6,346 nucleotides of DNA from Ignavibacteria bacterium. GTDB lineage: Bacteria > Bacteroidota > Ignavibacteria > Ignavibacteriales > Melioribacteraceae. Within the stretch, counting starts at the first letter, position 1; each line of letters begins with the position of its first letter. The position numbers were made by a program, and so were the translations under genes. This document shows positions 4,273-6,346 of the stretch, in pieces. The DNA lies in the NCBI GenBank assembly GCA_003233295.1, contig QILJ01000429.1, forward strand, positions 1 to 6,346, in the 5' to 3' direction. The notes beneath the pieces are model-generated. The model was given only the letters and a program-made list of their open reading frames with translations, had not been told where the DNA came from and searched no databases.

Positions 4273-6346
4273 ATGGCTGAAACCCCTTTAATGACGCAAT
4301 ATTATAAGATCAAAGATGAAAATCCCGATACGATTTTATTCTTCCGAGTTGGTGATTTCTTTGAGACTTTTGCCGAGGATGCAAAACTTGCCTCCAAGGT
4401 TTTGGGGATAACCTTGACCAAACGGGCAAACGGGAAAGCAAGCAGCGTTCCCCTTGCCGGTTTTCCTCACCATGCGATTGATACTTATCTTCCTAAACTT
4501 GTTAGAGCCGGATACAGAGTGGCGGTCTGCGAGCAGGTTGAAAATCCAAAACTTGCCAAGGGTATTGTTAAAAGAGAAGTAGTTGAGATCATCACTCCTG
4601 GAGTTTCGTTTTCAGATAAACTCCTCGATCATAAAAACAATAACTATGTAGCAGCCGTTTATCTTAACGGAAATAATGTCGGAATCTCATTTTCAGATAT
4701 CTCAACCGGGGAATATTTTGCCTATGAAGTGCACGAAAGAAATCTGATTGAGCAGCTTCACCACATAAATGCATCGGAAATTCTGATATCCAAAACTCAA
4801 AAAGGAATAATGGAGCCGATAATTGAAAGCTTAAACATGCCTATCAGAATTACAAAAATTGATGATTGGATTTTCAACCTCGATTATGCTAATGATATTC
4901 TGCTTGAGCACTTTAATACCAAAACGCTTAAAGGTTTTGGCATTGAACATCTCTCGGACGGACTTATTGCTGCCGGTGTGGTTCTGAACTATCTGCGCGA
5001 AACTCAAAAAGGCAAGTTGAATCATCTCAACAAGATAATGCTTTATAATCCTTCCGATTATATGATGCTTGATTATGTTACCAAAAGAAATTTAGAGATC
5101 TCTTTCACAATGCAGGAAGGAAAGCGGGAAGGATCTCTTATTGCGATACTTGATAAAACACAGACGGCAATGGGCGGCAGACTTCTTAAAAAATGGATCG
5201 GTGCCCCGCTTAGAAAATTAGAACCAATCAGACAAAGACAGGAAGCCGTTAACGATTTATTTAAGAACGCCACACTCCGTAAGAATCTTCAAGACGAGCT
5301 GAAAGAGATCGGCGATCTTGAAAGACTGATATCAAAGGTCTGTACTGCAAGGGTCAATCCGCGTGAGCTTATAAATGTAAAATCGTCACTGAAAAAGATC
5401 CCGCTCATAAAGCAGCTTCTTGATCAGAGTGGGTCAACAACAATTCAGAAGATCAACGAAAGATTGAACGAATTGGAAAATGTTGTTGAAAAATTAGAAT
5501 TGGCAATAGATGATAATCCTCCACTCAGCATTATGGACGGTGGAATTATTCGCGAAGGATTCAGCCCGGAATTGGATGAGATGCGGGACATTTCCACTAA
5601 TGCTAAAAGCTGGATAGCAAATATGCAGAAGAGCGAGCGGAAACGAACCAATATTCCGTCACTTAAAGTAAGTTATAATAGGGTCTTCGGATATTACATT
5701 GAGGTCAGCAACACACACAAGAATAAGATACCGGATAACTATATTCGCAAGCAGACACTTGTAAGCAGCGAGCGATACATAACGCCGGAATTAAAAGTTT
5801 ACGAAGACAAAATTCTGAATGCTGAGGAAAACATCAGCGAGCTGGAATACAGCTTGTTCAACGAGATAAGAAATTATGTCGCTGCCGAAACAGAAGCGAT
5901 ACAAGAGAATGCACGGCTGATCGCTATGCTAGATTGCTACCTCTCGTTTGCCGAATGCGCCGAAGCATACAATTATGTTCTGCCTGAAGTCAATGATTCT
6001 GATAAGATCGAGATAACACAAGGGCGGCATCCGGTTGTCGAAAGGATTCTCCCGCCGGGAGAAAAGTTCACACCGAATGATTACTTTATGTCAAATGATG
6101 ATACACAGATAATTATTCTTACCGGACCGAACATGGCGGGCAAATCGGTTTACCTGCGCCAATTGGGTCTGCTGGTTCTTCTGGCACAAATAGGATCATT
6201 TATTCCGGCAGAAGATGCAAAGATCGGCTTGATAGATAAGATATATACAAGAGTCGGAGCGAGCGATAACATAAGCGCAGGCGAAAGTACATTTTTGGTT
6301 GAGATGCAGGAGTCCGCGAATATTCTGAATAACGCTACAAGCAATA
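4273..6346 (+). CDS. mutS: DNA mismatch repair ATPase MutS, N-terminal 691 residues (3' end outside window)
   Basis: MutS finds mispaired and looped-out bases as a dimer and, on ATP binding, becomes a sliding clamp that recruits MutL. The reading frame is open from ATG 4273 to the window edge; full-length MutS is usually around 850-900 residues. Domain I has FFRVGDFFETF (23-33), with F29 and E31 at the mismatch-contacting Phe-x-Glu positions; V26 and F30 replace the commoner Met and Tyr. The connector domain follows, then the core lever start with TAMGGRLL (298-305). YNRVFGYYIEVSNTH (468-482) marks the return from the clamp to the lever. The ATPase domain has Walker A TGPNMAGKS (617-625) and the segment GASDNISAGESTFLVEM (662-678). 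Walker B and the dimerisation tail are outside. No SD is present; ATG 4269 is out of frame and stops at once. The gene is transcribed divergently from the nitroreductase. Confidence 0.97.
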   Translation, partial: MAETPLMTQYYKIKDENPDTILFFRVGDFFETFAEDAKLASKVLGITLTKRANGKASSVPLAGFPHHAIDTYLPKLVRAGYRVAVCEQVENPKLAKGIVKREVVEIITPGVSFSDKLLDHKNNNYVAAVYLNGNNVGISFSDISTGEYFAYEVHERNLIEQLHHINASEILISKTQKGIMEPIIESLNMPIRITKIDDWIFNLDYANDILLEHFNTKTLKGFGIEHLSDGLIAAGVVLNYLRETQKGKLNHLNKIMLYNPSDYMMLDYVTKRNLEISFTMQEGKREGSLIAILDKTQTAMGGRLLKKWIGAPLRKLEPIRQRQEAVNDLFKNATLRKNLQDELKEIGDLERLISKVCTARVNPRELINVKSSLKKIPLIKQLLDQSGSTTIQKINERLNELENVVEKLELAIDDNPPLSIMDGGIIREGFSPELDEMRDISTNAKSWIANMQKSERKRTNIPSLKVSYNRVFGYYIEVSNTHKNKIPDNYIRKQTLVSSERYITPELKVYEDKILNAEENISELEYSLFNEIRNYVAAETEAIQENARLIAMLDCYLSFAECAEAYNYVLPEVNDSDKIEITQGRHPVVERILPPGEKFTPNDYFMSNDDTQIIILTGPNMAGKSVYLRQLGLLVLLAQIGSFIPAEDAKIGLIDKIYTRVGASDNISAGESTFLVEMQESANILNNATSN

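Noticed and set aside
4831..6344. Minus-strand open frames opposite mutS (64-68 residues)
   Set aside because: The plus strand is continuous MutS with conserved motifs; these short frames are shadows.

Overview
The window is AT-rich bacterial DNA with three loci. On the minus strand, read leftwards, are a nitroreductase, a MarR-type regulator, a degenerate reading frame, a hotdog-fold thioesterase and the N-terminal 606 residues of a large GH13 (alpha-amylase family) protein that runs off the left edge. On the plus strand the first 691 codons of mutS run off the right edge. The host is probably a member of the Bacteroidota/Chlorobi/Ignavibacteria group. The grounds are sequence-style only: most genes lack a Shine-Dalgarno (SD) sequence, and three promoter candidates carry TATATTT(G), resembling the TAnnTTTG element of Bacteroidota. 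No taxonomic search was possible.

Left part (1-2314): the GH13 gene and the thioesterase are co-directional with a 77-bp AT-rich gap and may share a promoter upstream of the thioesterase. Middle left (2315-2705): a gene-poor stretch holding a probable leftward intrinsic terminator and, just before it, a coding-like minus-strand frame of 73 codons with no ATG and two adjacent TGA codons. It is best read as a gene remnant. Middle (2706-3892): the nitroreductase followed by its MarR neighbour, 119 bp apart. This pairing resembles quinone/electrophile-response modules such as MhqR-MhqN of Bacillus subtilis. Upstream of the nitroreductase, three GTTNNNAC-like dyads spaced 15-16 bp apart overlap the promoter and are good candidates for the MarR operator.

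Middle right (3893-4272): a 380-bp divergent intergenic region between the nitroreductase and mutS. It contains two diverged copies of a palindrome-bearing element arranged as direct repeats exactly 150 bp apart, with further strong dyads. The mutS promoter candidate lies in the tail of the second copy. Right part (4273-6346): mutS, with an intact mismatch-recognition motif and Walker A motif; the Walker B part is beyond the window.

No RNA gene, CRISPR array, complete insertion sequence or defence system was recognised. The most unusual features are non-coding: the duplicated palindromic element, the triple operator-like array and the TGA-interrupted remnant.
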